Below, in pieces: positions 11,943 to 24,097 of a stretch of 64,000 nucleotides of DNA (position 1 is its first letter; every line of letters starts with the position of its first letter). The stretch is taken from contig JAJNNQ010000129.1 in assembly GCA_027886175.1 (NCBI GenBank), forward strand, positions 6,138,001 to 6,202,000, in the 5' to 3' direction. Below the pieces are notes generated by a model, which saw nothing but the letters and a program-made list of their open reading frames with translations, was not told the DNA's origin and did no database searches. The position numbers and the translations under genes are program-made. This stretch comes from Phylloscopus collybita. Lineage: Eukaryota; Chordata; Aves; Passeriformes; Phylloscopidae.

Positions 11943-12876
11943 CCCTCCCCATCAGAGGGCTGGAATTTGAGGTATGACTGAAATCTGGTTCTTGCTTTCC
12001 TGCCCTGTGTTCCAGCATCTCCTCTGCACCATCCTCATCCTCATCCCCTGTGCTGCCACTCCCAGCCCTGGCCTGGCCTCCTCTCCTGCTCTGGGTGCAG
12101 TCATTGCCCTCTGGAGCCCAGGAGAAACCTTCAGTGGGTATTTATTCTCCTGCCTGGTGGCACCTGTAGGTTAAAGTCCTAAAGTCCCACTCCCCAAACA
12201 AAGTCCTTGCATACCTGAGAACTGGAGAGGGATGTCCACTCCCTGACACATTCCCACAGGGCTTTGTAAGGTCTTTTCTGCCAGGTGTTAACTCACTTTT
12301 GTAGGGAATCAGCCCCAATCTAGTGTGTCAAAATATTGTTTGAGACAGAGGAGCAGGAATCTCGTGGGTTTTATTGGGAGTTGAAGGGTTAAATAGGGCT
12401 TTAAAAAAATGCAGTGTCCTGTCCTGGTGAATGCCTGGATTGGTTTGGGCACTGAGCACGCTAAAGAGGTGCTTTTGTAATCCCCATCCTTACACCTGGC
12501 TCTTGGAGGAGAAGAGGGAATATCACTGGAAAACAGTTGGTCTGTCAGCTGCTCACACTTAGAGAGTGAAAGAATTCGGGATTTCATTGAATTCCTAAAT
12601 CACTGACGTCTCCGTGGGGTTGCCTGTTAATTTCCAGCCCCATTAATCCAAACCCTGATACTTTTGTCATGGAAAGAGGGATTTTCCAGGCTGCTTTGTG
12701 GCTGCATGAGTCAGCTGCAGCACAAACAGGACGTGCAGCATTTTTGGGTGGTTTAAGGTGTTCTTTTCTGGCTGTTGTAGGGTTTTCTTTCCCCTCACAC
12801 CCTCAGTGGTTGTGTCCTCCCAGCCCTGCATGTGATGTGCTCTGTGGCACTGGGGTGGGACGTGTGTGATGTGCTT
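11943..12876. other. Unique intronic block
   Basis: No repeat family or coding exon recognised. Confidence 0.4.
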
Positions 12877-13205
12877 TATTATTTGATTATATTAATATAA
12901 TTAATAATATATAACTATAACTATATAACTATAACTATATATAATATATAACTATATATATTATACTTCTATGTATTATATTTATATATAATATATATTT
13001 ATAACAATTAAATTATTTGTTTTAAATTAAATCAATTAAATTAATTTATTTTAATTTATTTTAATTTATTTTAATTTATTTTAATTATATTAATTATATT
13101 AATTATATTAATATTATGAACACTATATCGTACAAAATATTATAACTATATTTATAATAATCAAATTTATTTCAGTTATGTAGAATATAATATTTTATAT
13201 CATTA
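12877..13205. repeat. AT-rich low-complexity block
   Basis: About 330 bp of almost pure A/T: TATA/ACTATA repeats at 12890-12975, then a run of about ten-base TTTTAATTTA units near 13035-13085, then TTAATTATA units. It can extrude as cruciforms or unpair easily. Confidence 0.9.
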
Positions 13206-13329
13206 GTAACATTTAGATTTGCTTAATGTCACGTGATTTAACCCAAATTCTCTGCTGACACCATGTCAGGGCTCTCCCCTGCACCGAGGCATCACTGCTG
13301 CAGCAGCAGCTTTGGTGACTTTTCACTTG

Positions 13330-13445
13330 TGCCGCCTTCACATCATCTCCACTACCTAATTAGAAACAGAGGCTGTTAATTAAACATTCCCCCGGTGTTT
13401 AATTAAATATTTGTCGGGTGCCTGCGAGCCGAACGTGAACCTGCT
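13330..13445. promoter_or_regulatory. Candidate conserved element with perfect 11-bp palindrome arms
   Basis: TTAATTAAACA at 13376-13386 pairs perfectly with TGTTTAATTAA at 13396-13406 across a 9-nt C-rich spacer. Neighbouring CTAATTAG and several CpGs (GTCGGG, GCGAGCCGAACG) are unusual for this intron. Regulatory role is inference. Confidence 0.35.
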
Positions 13446-14308
13446 CGGAGAGAAGAGGGGTTTGTTCTTGCTCAGCAGGACAGTGCTTGGATCTCCCCAG
13501 GAAACCCTGGGGTGCCTGGAAGCTGCTGCTCTGGGTGTGCATGGAGAGCAGCTGGGTGCTGGGAAAAGCCAGCTCCACGGAGATGGGGCAGCTGAGAGGC
13601 GTTTTAGAAGATTTTGTTCCATTATCAGTCTTGTACATCAGTCTTTACACAAGAGATGTAAAACTCGAACCCCATTCTATCAGAAGCCATTTCTTTGCTC
13701 CAATACCTTATAAATGTTTTTCAGCCTTTTAGCTTTTGCCACACAGTGCTGCTAATGCTTCTAACACCAATCATTTATTATTTTACCCCACATGGTCTTG
13801 CTACAATGCATCTTTCACAGTTCCAATTCTCCAAAATACCTGGTCTGTTTGCAAGGCCATCATTTGAAACTTGTTTCCAGTTCCATTTCTCTCTCAACAA
13901 TGTCTGTCCTATTCCATGGCCTTTCTAAGCCAGCATGTTTTATCTCAGAGTTTGCATACAGATGGACAAGACTATGTGAGCCTTCAGTCAGGCTTCGAGA
14001 ATCCTCTACAAATCCACTTCTCACAGCTGGCCTGTGCACAGACCTCCAGAGGAGGTGGGTGGGTGTGTGCAGCCCAGTATTACCCCTGGGCTGAGATCAG
14101 GCAGCTGTGCTGGCAGGGAGCCACAGGAGGGGAGCCTGGAGCCCTTCTCTGGAGGTGGGCACAGAGACAGCAGCCCTGTGAGAGCTCCCAGTCCTGGGAG
14201 AACATCCTTCCTTGTCCACTGAGAGCTGGAGGGATAAAAGGAAGAGGGGAGGGTGAAGGCTGCTGATCGCTCTGTGTCGTCTCTGAAGGAATCCTCATTT
14301 CTGTCTTT
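13446..14308. other. Unique intronic block
   Basis: No mobile element or exon identified. Confidence 0.4.
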
Positions 14309-14957
14309 GGGATCACAGAATCCCAGAATGGTTTATGTTAGAGGGGACCTTAAACCCCATCCAGTGCCACCCCTGCCATAGGCAGGGACACCTTCCACTG
14401 TCCCAGGCTGCTCCAAGCCCCAAAGTCCAACCTGGCCTTGGGCACTGCCAGGGATCCAGGGGCAGCCACAGCTGCTCTGGGCACCCTGTGCCAGGGCCTG
14501 CCCACCCTCCCAGGGAACAATTCCTGCCCAATCTCCCATCCATCCCTGCCCTCTGGCAGTGGGAAGCCATTCCCTGTGTCCTGTCCCTCCATCCCTTGAC
14601 CCCAGTCCCTCTCCAGCTCTCCTGGAGGCTCTTTAGGCCCTGGCAGGGGCTCTGAGCTCTCCCTGGAGCCTTCCCCTCTCCAGGCTGAACAATCCCAGCT
14701 CTCCCAGCCTTTCCTCCCAGCAGAGCTGCTCCATCCCTCTGCTCATCCTGGTGCCTCCCCTGGACTCTCTGCAGCAGCTCCAGGTCCCTCCTGTGCTGGG
14801 CCCCAGGGCTGGGGCAGCTCTGCAGGTGGGGTCTCACCTGAGCACAGGGGCAGAATCCCCCCCTCCCCTGCTGCCCAGGCTGCTTTTGGTGGAGTCCCTG
14901 CAGTTCCCTGCTGTGCTGCTGCAGGACAGTTCTCAGCAGCTCTGGGATGGGGTTTGA
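14309..14957 (-). mobile_element. CR1 LINE 3' fragment (type A), longest copy
   Basis: About 650 bp antisense. Besides the common 3' section it keeps 'GGTGGGGTCTCACCTGAGCA' and 'TGCTGCCCAGGCTGCTTTTG' (as read on +), which lie further 5' in CR1. The 174-residue open frame on the minus strand lies wholly in this element and has no protein-like conservation known to me. Confidence 0.93.
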
Positions 14958-16613
14958 TCAGGGCTGCTGGAGGAAACAGGGAATTACAAATCCAGGCATT
15001 TCTCCCCCAAGGTGCTTACCCAGGGGCTGAATAGTCTGGAGCTCCCTCAAATCCCCTTTTTACTCCCCCAATCCCCTCTGTATTTACTGCTTTGCTCCTT
15101 CAAGTTGCCTTTCCAGATTTTTCCTGTTTCAGAAGGATTACTGAGGTTTAGCCACTGCTTTGCACACCAGATGGCTCTTTTTTGATTAATTCCAGTAATT
15201 TTGCTGTTGTTGCTCCTCACTGCTCTGTTGCTGCCACACAACACTTTTCTGGTGTTATTAAGTTTTGCAGAAAGAACAGTGGGGAGGAAATCCACAACTT
15301 AAGGAGTTGAAAATAAACTTAAAAAAAAAGCCCCAGGAAAATTAAAAACTCCAGAGCACAATATTTTCTTTTCCATTAAAGTCCCATTTTTTAAAGTATT
15401 GCAGAAAAGGCTCCCTCTTCTCTTTCCACTCTGTGACTTCATGGGTGAAGCTCTGACATATTAAATAATTTTGTATTTTCCCCTTTCCAACAAGAAGGGG
15501 TAACTGATTGCACAGGGGCCAGGACTTTGATAACACTGCTGGTGGTGGAAGTGTTTGAAGAGAGCTTTGGGATGACAATCCAAGCTTTCTCCAGTGGTTT
15601 GCCTGGGGTGCCCTTTCCAGGGACTCCTGGGAAGTGCTTGGCTCCCTGGCCCTGCCCAGCATCACCTGGGCTGGAATGAAAAGGTCTTTGCTTGGACCAT
15701 GAAAATCTTCCTTGGACTTTTTCTTCTGCATCCCTAAATGAATTCCCCGACCGTGTCTCAAATTTTTACTGGTTGCAACTCAGGGAAAACAAAAGAAAGC
15801 CAATTTCTGAACATTTTCAAACAGCTCAGGGGTGTAGTGACAGCAAGATGTGGCTTCTTCCCATCTTGCTGCAGGTCTTGGAGCAGGAGGGAAGGATTTT
15901 GGGATAGCCATGCTTTGCTCAGTGGCAGTGACTGACTTTTACAGGTGTAAAACTGTGTTTTATACCTGAAATCCACATGGGTCCCAGTGCTGATGGGTTG
16001 TTTTGCCATCTTTTAGCCAGCCAAGTGAGATGCCAGGGAGTTGGCACAAGCTGCTGCCCCTGGAAGTGCTGGCTGGTGCTGGAGTGGGACTCATTTTACT
16101 GGAGGAGTGAGGACATTGTGGCTGGGTGCCTGTGACTGACTCAGGTAAAAAACCTGCCAATTTTGATGATTTCAGTATTTTTTAATATTCATCTCCAGAG
16201 GAGCTGTTTCCAAGGGCCATTTGTGATCCCTCCAGGGTGTGAGGATGGAGCAGCAGCATTCCCCTCCCCTGCCTGCAAGGGAACAAGGTGCTAAATTTAA
16301 TTTTTGCAGCGGCCCAGCTGCCAGGAGCTGTGTCTGCAAGGTCCCTGTAGTGGGGGACCCCACACTGCCAGTGCTGTGTCTATGTGTGACCCACAAACCA
16401 CAGCCGGGCTCTCCCTGGGGCTGTTTGCACTTCTCTCCTCCTCTCCCTCATGCTGGAACAGTGGGAGCTCCTAAATCAGTGTCACTGGGAGCATTCCTGC
16501 TCTCCACATCACTCCTGCTTGCTGCTGTTTCATCCAGGCACGAGGCAGAGGTCAGCTCTCGGTCCGTAGCTTTGCAGCATTTTCAGTGCCATTCCTGCCT
16601 TTTGTCAAAGTGG
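14958..16613. other. Unique intronic block
   Basis: 1.6 kb with no recognised repeat, exon or RNA gene. Confidence 0.4.
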
Positions 16614-16905
16614 TTGGAATCACGGAATGTGCTGGGCTGGGAGGGACCCACAGGGATCATGGATCCAGCTCCTGTCCCTGCCCAGACACCCCAAAAACCC
16701 CACCCTGGGCATCCCTGGGTGGTGTCCAAGCTCTCCTGGAGCTCTGGCAGCCTCGGGGCCGTGCCCATTCCCTGGGGAGCCTGGGCAGTGCCCAGCACCC
16801 TCTGGGGGAAGAACTTTTCCCTGCTCTCCACCCTAAACCCTCCTGGCACAGCTCCAGCCCTTCCCTGGCTGCTGTCCCTGTCACAGGGAGCAGAGTTGCC
16901 CTGGG
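16614..16905 (-). mobile_element. CR1 LINE 3' fragment (type E)
   Basis: Antisense copy of the subfamily with 'GCTGGGAGGGACCCACAGGG', 'TGGTGTCCAAGCTCTCCTGG' and 'CACCCTCTGGGGGAAGAACT'. It keeps more of the internal section than the other type E pieces. Confidence 0.88.
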
Positions 16906-17159
16906 GAGGAGCTGCAGATCCCAGTGAGGCTCCCCTCAGCCTCCCTCTGCTCCAGGGAGCTCAGGAAGAGCTCGTTGGGTACTCCAAAGCTTTTGTGTGT
17001 GTGGGATAGGCTGGGGTGGGTTATCCTGACAAGGCTCCCAGCATCCCTGGTGTGGCAAGAACAGCTCTGGCAGTCCCTGGGGGATGAGCAGAGCAGAGGT
17101 GCAGCCCCACAGGAGCTGCTGTAACCTGAAGCCAGCACGGGGCTCATTCCTTAGCTCCT

Positions 17160-17313
17160 GGCTCTGTGGCTGCCCCTGGATCCTGGGAAGTGTTCAAGGC
17201 CAGGTGCCTTGGAGCACCCCAGGACAGTGGGAGATGTCCCATGTCGGAATGCTGGAACAAGATGGAATTTTAAGGTCCTTTTTATTCCAAACCCTTCTGG
17301 GATTCCATGATCA
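17160..17313 (+). mobile_element. CR1 LINE 3' fragment (type A)
   Basis: 'TGTGGCTGCCCCTGGATCCT' to 'GGGATTCCATGATC'; the middle is shortened and diverged. Confidence 0.88.
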
Positions 17314-18342
17314 GTTCAGCTGTGAAGAATCCCAAATATCAGATGGTGACTCTGTCCTTCCTCCTTCCCTGCCTGTGTATTTCAGTGCCAGACCACAGAC
17401 CCGGGGATGTTTTTAGGGAGCAGGAATTTACCCAGGAGTGTGGCAGCCTTTGGTGGATCTCTTTCTGTGTGCACCCAAGCTTGGAAAACCGCTGGCAGGA
17501 GGACTTGGCATGATTGTGTTTTAGTTGGGAGCAGCTTTCCAAGCAGTGATTCCTTTACAAAAGGATGAAGGATGATCCCTTGGACTGGATGTCAGCCTCT
17601 TAAGCTCCTCTCCTGGCTCTCACTGTGGTTGCCTTTGGCAGAACCCCTCCTTCCTGGGCTGCCTTGATAAAATGAGATAATTTGTCAGTGTTTGTACAGC
17701 GCTTCAGGGACTTCAATTTTCATGCTTCAGCAACTAGCTGAGGTGACTTCAGTCAAGAGTGGGTCTATCTGCAGAGTATTAAACTAAATTTGTCTCATTA
17801 AGCCCAGCCTTTCTCTTGTTTTCCCCAAAATGATGCTGGCAACTGCAGCTTTATCTCGTCACCAGTGCAGGGCAATAATTGCCTTGGAAATGACACTTTT
17901 CCTCCTTTTAGTGCCAGTTTCTTCATGGTTTCTGGGAGAAATCCTTCCTCTTCCCCACATAATACTTTTCGCTGGTTCTACATGGAGCAGCCTCTCCTGT
18001 TCCAGCCCACAAACCTTTCCCAGCTATTTCTGTCCCGGGGAATCCTCCTTCCTTCCCTCCAAGGCAGATGAAATTGAATTTTTTTAGATGTACAAGAGCT
18101 TATCCCTGTTTTTTGAAGCTTCCCACTGCCATTTGGGCAGACCTTGGGAGGTATCCCAGAGGGGAAACCTCAGACTGAAGATGCCAAGTTCTTCTGGTAA
18201 AGTTTGAGTGCATTTTAAATAAGTAGGTTTTTCGTTAGCCATGAGAGTCCCATTGGCCAAAACCTTCCTTGAAAAGATAATGGTGATGGGGCTTAGTGGG
18301 AAAAAAGGTGATTTTCCACAAATGGGGCAAAGGGGATCTTTA

Positions 18343-18533
18343 ATGTTTGGTGGGGTGGTGGTTGTTTTTTTTTGTTGTTTGTTTGTTTGTTTGGTTGGTT
18401 TTTTGTTTTGTTTTGGTTTTGTGTAGGTTTTGGGGTTTGTGTTTGGTTTTGTTTGTTTGTTTTGGTTTTTGGGGTTTTTTGTTTGTTTTTCTTTTTTCTT
18501 TTGTGGGTTTGTTTTTTGATGTTTTCATTTTTA
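18343..18533 (+). repeat. G/T-rich low-complexity tract
   Basis: About 190 bp of TTTG/TTGGTTT/TTTTGGGG units with almost no C and very few A. The strand asymmetry is extreme (C/A-rich on the minus strand). Confidence 0.9.
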
Positions 18534-18599
18534 ATCCATCTACAATCTCTCAGAGGCAGAACCCAATATTTCGGGTTCGAAATATTTTCAAAGCCTCTG

Positions 18600-18760
18600 C
18601 CTTGATTTTTGTTCCCAATTGCTGCTACTTTGAAACGCTCGCCGGCCCCACATAAAAGGCTGCTGAGGGTGATAGAAGGGATTATCTGCCGAAATGTGCT
18701 TATTGTGTTGGTAATTATGCTGTCATCAAAGCCTTGTCAGCCTGAGCAGGCGTCAATTCA
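18600..18760. promoter_or_regulatory. Candidate conserved non-coding element
   Basis: Non-repeat sequence with CpGs (AACGCTCGCCGG), CACATAAAAGGC, TTGGTAATTATGC and TGTCATCAAAG. Composition differs from the neighbouring intron. Inference only. Confidence 0.3.
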
Positions 18761-19139
18761 AGGTTCATGTCCAGAACTCGTTGCTTTCCCACCCCTGCTC
18801 TGGGGAGGTTGTTATTACTTCGGGTGATCTCGAACCCTTCTGTCACCAGATCCTGCAGTGAAGTCACAGAACCCTGGGGCTGCAGGGCCTGGGGTTAAGG
18901 ACAACATTTGATTTTCCCAAGTTCCTTCTTGGCCGTGGTGTTCTTCAAAATTTCAGTCAAGAGACCCTGTTTTGTGTCCATCCTGCCCCCACAGGAGCTC
19001 CTTTGGTCACCTCAGCCCCTCTTGATGCCACATCTGGAGACCTCCATCCCCAAGGATAACGCAGAGGGAAGACAAGATCCGGCCTTAACCCTTGCCTGGC
19101 TCCTTTGGCATCATCCCACAGGCATTTTTAGAGGATGCT

Positions 19140-19365
19140 GGGCTTTCCAGAAGGGCTTGTGTGGTGTTAAGTCAGATATTAGGAAATATTTCTTCATGGG
19201 AAACATGGCCAGACATTGGAAGGGGCTGCCCAGGGAGGTGATGGAGTCCCCATCCCTGAAATTGCTCAAAAGCCATGTGGGATGTGGCACCTGGGGACAT
19301 GGGTTAGAGGTGGCCTTGGCAGTGCTGGTTGGGCTTTTCCTGAAGGATTCTGTGATGCCATGGTG
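19140..19365 (+). mobile_element. CR1 LINE 3' fragment (type C)
   Basis: Classic older CR1: 'GAAATATTTCTTCATGGGAA', 'GGGGCTGCCCAGGGAGGTGA', 'GAGTCCCCATCCCTGAAATT', ending GATTCTGTGATGCC. This is the type whose tail reappears in the mosaic copies at 8.7, 24 and 32.5 kb. Confidence 0.9.
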
Positions 19366-20069
19366 TGCTGAGGGCTTTGCTCTAATCTGAGCATCCACCT
19401 GGATGAAATTCAAAGAGCTGAAGAAAATCCTGGGACCATTTTGGCTCCTTAAAACCATCCAGCAATGGGATTTTTTTAGGGAGTGAATTTCTGTAGTTGG
19501 ATCCCAGATAACTCCCAAGAAGGGAGGATGGGGTAAGTAAGAAATCTTGATGAAAAATCCAGAGGAATGAGATGATTTTCAACTCCTGGTTTTCAATTCC
19601 CAGGGCCTTCACTAAGTGCCTGGATGCTTCATCACAGCATAAAAATTTATAGGATTTAGCACTGTTGTAATGACAACGTGATTTGTGCTTCCTCCTAAAT
19701 GGAAGCACCAGTTTATTCCTTGGGGTAAGGGGGAAACCAAACAAACCAGAAAGAAAAGAACAGATTAAGGGCTGAAAATCATTTTTGTGTGTGTGTGTCA
19801 GCCTCAAACAGATGGTCTTATGAGAGGCTGTAATGTCCCATGGATGGTTTTGTCCTGCAACTTCCACAGTTTCAGCTGGGGCTGCAGTTGGGAAGCTCAA
19901 AAGAAAAAGGGAAGGGGGTAAAAGCAGATTGACACAGTTATTTTTTGAATGAACACAAGATTAATAAATCCTTGAACCCCCTGTTTTCATGCTGGATTTC
20001 AAAGGCAGGAATAACACAGCCACTCCTCTGAAGCAGCAAGAAACCCCTCAGCTTCATCCTGCCATAAAT
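19366..20069. other. Unique intronic block
   Basis: No recognised element; a short (GT)n run lies near 19785-19797. Confidence 0.4.
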
Positions 20070-20180
20070 GTCTATTTGTTGATAGACAAATTATGTTGAC
20101 AAATTAAATAGACATTAATAGATTAATAGATTGAATAGACATTAAATAGATAGACAAATTAAATGTTGATAGACATTTAT
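20070..20180. repeat. Degenerate ATAGACAAATTA-type tandem repeat
   Basis: AATAGACATTAA / GATAGACAAATTA / TGTTGATAGACATT units recur about eight times in 110 bp, with partial inversions (TTTGTTGATAGACAAA). Confidence 0.75.
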
Positions 20181-20841
20181 AAATGGGGTTCTTTAAACAG
20201 AGGCAGATTTTCCCTGCCTTTGTTTGAAGGAATTTTGGGGGATCAATTTCTCACAAAGGAAGTGGTGCAGCCACAGGTGATTCTGTGCATGCAGGTTCTT
20301 TACCCCTTGGCTGACCTGTTACCAAAAAATGTGGAAGCAGCATCCTCTGAGCAGCTTTCCAAATCTGTCAATTGTAGGATTTTGTGGAAGTTCCACTTGT
20401 AAATCTTTCTAACTCACATAATTGCCATAAATCTTAGAAACTCCTTTTTTCTCTCTGCTGCAAGTTGGTGACTTTGTGTCAGGAGAGAAAATTGCCTCAA
20501 AATCATCCTTGGTCTCTGGTGTGGTCTGTGTCAAACGCCAAATTAGTGAAGAAACCTAATTATGCCTCTGCTCTAATTACATCAGCACAACTTCACACGT
20601 CCCCAGGAGCCAGCATCCCAAACCCCATCTCCAGGGCCAGTCTGGCAGCTTACCCAGGCTTTTGGCACTCCCAGTGGGGATGTGAACTCCAGGAGATCTT
20701 TCACAGCTGGAGGTGTGAGGACAAACTCTCCAACGTTAGAAAAGAGAAAGACATAAAACCCCAGCTTTTTATTTTATCCCAGTGGAGCAGGTTGGGATGT
20801 CCATGTCTGACAGAGCCAGGAGGGACCACCAGAGCTTGGCT

Positions 20842-20893
20842 GGGAACAGGATGATTTGTAAGTTCCCCTCATCCCAAACCATTATGGGATCCT
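20842..20893 (+). mobile_element. Possible CR1 LINE 3' end remnant
   Basis: 'ACAGGATGATTTGTAAGTTC' followed by CCCAAACCATTATGGGATCC resembles the last 45 bp of a type A CR1. Short and diverged. Confidence 0.45.
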
Positions 20894-21828
20894 CTCCCTG
20901 AACTCATCTAAAACTGTTACCAGTGTCAGACCTTTTACTAATAAACCCCCAGCAGAAATAGATTATTAAATCTATGATATCTTTTCATTAATGCAATGAT
21001 TCTCCAAGCTCCTGCAGGATTTTCCTTTCTGCTGCTGGAAATCCAAAGCACCCCTGGTTCAGCCAAGCCCAGGTGAAAATCTCACCAGGTTTGATGGGTG
21101 TTATGGTTTAGGAGAAGGAGAGAGAGAATGCACCTGGCATGGAAATGGATGAATTAATGAATTTCTGGAATGGAAAGGAGAAGGTGTCAGGTGAGGTTGC
21201 CAGGATCTGTCAGCATTCCCTGAACTGGTTTGCAGAATTAACAACTGCTTTGTTAAGATGGAGCTGGCTGCTTGAAATTAAGACAAATCTGGACTAAGTA
21301 TGCAAATAAGCTGCAACAGCTGGCAAGGCCTTTGTGGGGGCGCTTCAGCCGTGCTCAGAAATTCCTGCACATCTGGAGGAGGACGTGTGGCAGATGGTGT
21401 TGCTCAAGGCTTGGGAACAGTTCCTGGCTAAAATAGTGGTTATTTTATTTAATTCCCAGCTGATCCTAGAACCAAACAGACTTTGGGTTCATCGTTGAAA
21501 CAAAGGATTTGGGGAAAAGGGAGGGAATTCTGCATCCAGCCAACCTGGGAAGTGGATACTGTGCTCACATGGGGAGTGTGGGGAGTTTGGCCTTTGAGCC
21601 ACAGCACTTGGTTAAATCCTAAAGCAAAGCCATCCCGTGGCTCAGGCAGGTGGCACCTCTGGAGCTCAATAATTAGATTTAATTAGAAATCCAGGTTTTT
21701 ATGGTCAGTGGTTAGTGCTGCTTCTGGGAATACGATGGGGAGGAATTGCTCTAGCCGAAGGAGAAATGGAGTGGCCAAACTTCTTGAATCACCTACAGCC
21801 ACCCAAAACCCTTCCATCTCCAAAGTAA

Positions 21829-21962
21829 TTCATGGAATATCCTGAGCTGGGAGGGACCCATGGGGACCATCCAGTCCAACCCATGGCCCTGCACAGACAT
21901 CCCAACCATCCCACCCTGTGCATCCTTGGGAGTGTTGTCCAAACTTAATTCCTGTGGATCTG
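21829..21962 (-). mobile_element. CR1 LINE 3' fragment (type E)
   Basis: 'GGAATATCCTGAGCTGGGAG' then 'CCATCCAGTCCAACCCATGG' and 'GAGTGTTGTCCAAACTTAAT'. Antisense, about 130 bp. Confidence 0.88.
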
Positions 21963-22931
21963 ATTAAGCAGGAGCATTGCAAACCAAGGGGATGAACTGC
22001 TTTAGCTGTAAAGTGCATTTTTGGTCATTATTTCAACATCTTTGTTCCTGGAAAATGATATTGCAGGAATTGAGGAATATTATCCTTCTTCCTAGAGCCA
22101 GTAGCAATAAAAACATTCCTGGTGCAATACTGGAGATTCCTTGCCATTCATTGGGAAGGCAGGACGTGCCACTGGAACTTTTAATTTCCTGTGCTAGCAC
22201 CAAACTTCATCTGTCATTGGCTGCTTTGGGTTTTCCAGGGATTTGGTAAGATTTTTAGGGACTGGGGGTAGTTGTTTTAGCTGAGCACCACATGAAATTC
22301 CCTGTTTAACTGATGGAAGGAGTATGATGCGTGTGAAGGTATTTGAATGTTCATGAGCCTTTGATGATTTAATTACAAATATTGGCCCAGCTTTGTTGCT
22401 GTCAGTTAAATGAGAGGTTAAAGGTATGAATTGTAAAAACTGGCAAAATAAGATTTTATTATTCTTGTGAAAGAACAGCTACATCTGATTCACTGCTAAT
22501 ATTTATTACTTCAATAAATATTTGTAACTTAACTAGGAGTGGATTAGAATATAAAAAATAATACGAGATAAATGCTAAAATTAGAAATACACTCCTTTAT
22601 GGTAAAATTGCTGTTCCATTTTAGGTTGTCCATCTTTTCTTCCCGTGGCAGAGTTCATCCCTGTTACTTTCCTTTCTCTTTTTGGCAAAGACAGGTGGTT
22701 TGCACCTTGTGAGGTTTGAGTAGAAAGCCTCTTTCTCGTGTGCCTTATCAGGCAGGCCCGTCCCTGCTTTCCATGCTCTTAATTCCTGCCTCACCTCCTG
22801 GGCTGCATTTTGGGTCAGGATTTTGATTTGTCAGAGAAGAAAGCAAGGGGTGCATGAAAGAGAAGCCTGTGAATCCTTTTAGCTGTGTGCAGATGTGGCC
22901 TTTCAGGGCAGGAGTGGGATAACCCATCACC
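21963..22931. other. Unique AT-rich intronic block
   Basis: No mobile element recognised. 22330-22600 is AT-rich with ATTACAAATATTGG and similar motifs and may include conserved non-coding sequence. Confidence 0.4.
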
Positions 22932-22958
22932 TCTTTTTTTTTTTTTTTTTTTTTTTTT
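22932..22958 (+). repeat. Poly(T) tract
   Basis: 27 consecutive T. Confidence 0.95.
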
Positions 22959-23349
22959 CCCTGTTATCTCCACAAGAACCTGGGGGTGGGATCCTTTCTC
23001 CTGTTATCTCTTCCTCAGGATACAGCATCCATGGCCAGGCACCCTCTGAGCTCCTGTTCACAGCTTTACAGGCCCTGGAAAGTGCATTTTAATTGCAACT
23101 TAGTCAAAAGCAGAGGAAATAATAACTCCAATGCAATTTCTTCTCCCCTGTGGGCGCTGGGAATGGGAGCTGCTGGAAATCCTGCTTCTCCTGGCCAGCT
23201 CTAAATGAGGTTTCCCCCCTCCAGCCCTGATTTTGTGGTAAGAGCTGATGTCAGTTCTCTTCAAGTACTGCTGGGAATGGCAGTATTGGAGTGTCACCTC
23301 AATCCCTGCACAGGAGCTGCTGTCCTGCTGGATTGTTTTTGGGGCTGGA

Positions 23350-23997
23350 TGTCTTGGTTTGGAAAGGCAGGTATCTGCCAGGGAAAGCTGGAGTTTCCCT
23401 TGGAATGGGGAATGTAAACCCCTCACCCCTGCCAAATTATAATTTTGCAATTAAGGGCTTTCAGACAAAGATTTGGGAATAGGAATAACAGTTCTTTACT
23501 AGGAATATTAAAAATACAAATGTAGTAGAAGACAAAACCACCCAACCAAACCAGCAAACAAACACCAATTTTGGAAAACCCTGACAGAGTCAGAGCTACA
23601 ACCTGACACCCTGTTGGTCAGGGTGTTGGAAGCAGTCCCAAAGTGAGTCCTCCTGGAGTGGCAGATGTGGTTCTGGTGGGGCAGAGATGATCCTGTAGAA
23701 CAAGAGTCCAGTGGTGGTGAGATGGGGTCCGGTCTTCCTCCAGGAATCAGGTGAAGCTGGATCCTTTCTTGTTCCTGTGTCTCAGTTTTTATCCAGGTAG
23801 GAATGGTTGGCTCCCCCCACTGGATGGAGCATCTCACACTGGGATGATGGAATGTGGATACTCAATTTTGGGGATGTGTGCTTTTAGAGGAGTCTTAATA
23901 GTCCATTAGCAGAAGACATCCCCCTGGAGGGAGGACAGGTGGTGAAAGAGATAAGAAACACTGCCCCACCTGGTTTGACCAGCTGGCCCATTATCAG
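23350..23997 (-). mobile_element. Solo LTR (family 1), antisense, truncated at its 5' end
   Basis: Starts (as read on +) with TGTCTTGGTTTGG, the complement of the LTR 3' end, and aligns with the copy at 40247-41040 up to 'CTGGCCCATTATCAG'. The last roughly 110 bp (5' end of U3) are replaced by a T-run and unrelated sequence, so no target duplication can be defined. No internal retroviral genes adjoin. Confidence 0.9.
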
Positions 23998-24097
23998 GTT
24001 TTTTTTTTCCTACTGGGGGGGTAATATTTATTTTCTTGGATTTGGAATGGCAAAGAAACCAACCCTAAGCCACTAGTTGTGGGGAATTTTGATACAG

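Noticed and set aside
14313..14837. 174-codon minus-strand frame in a CR1 copy, considered as a remnant of the CR1 reverse transcriptase
   Set aside because: The sequence belongs to the 3' terminal region of CR1. No reverse transcriptase or endonuclease motif is present.
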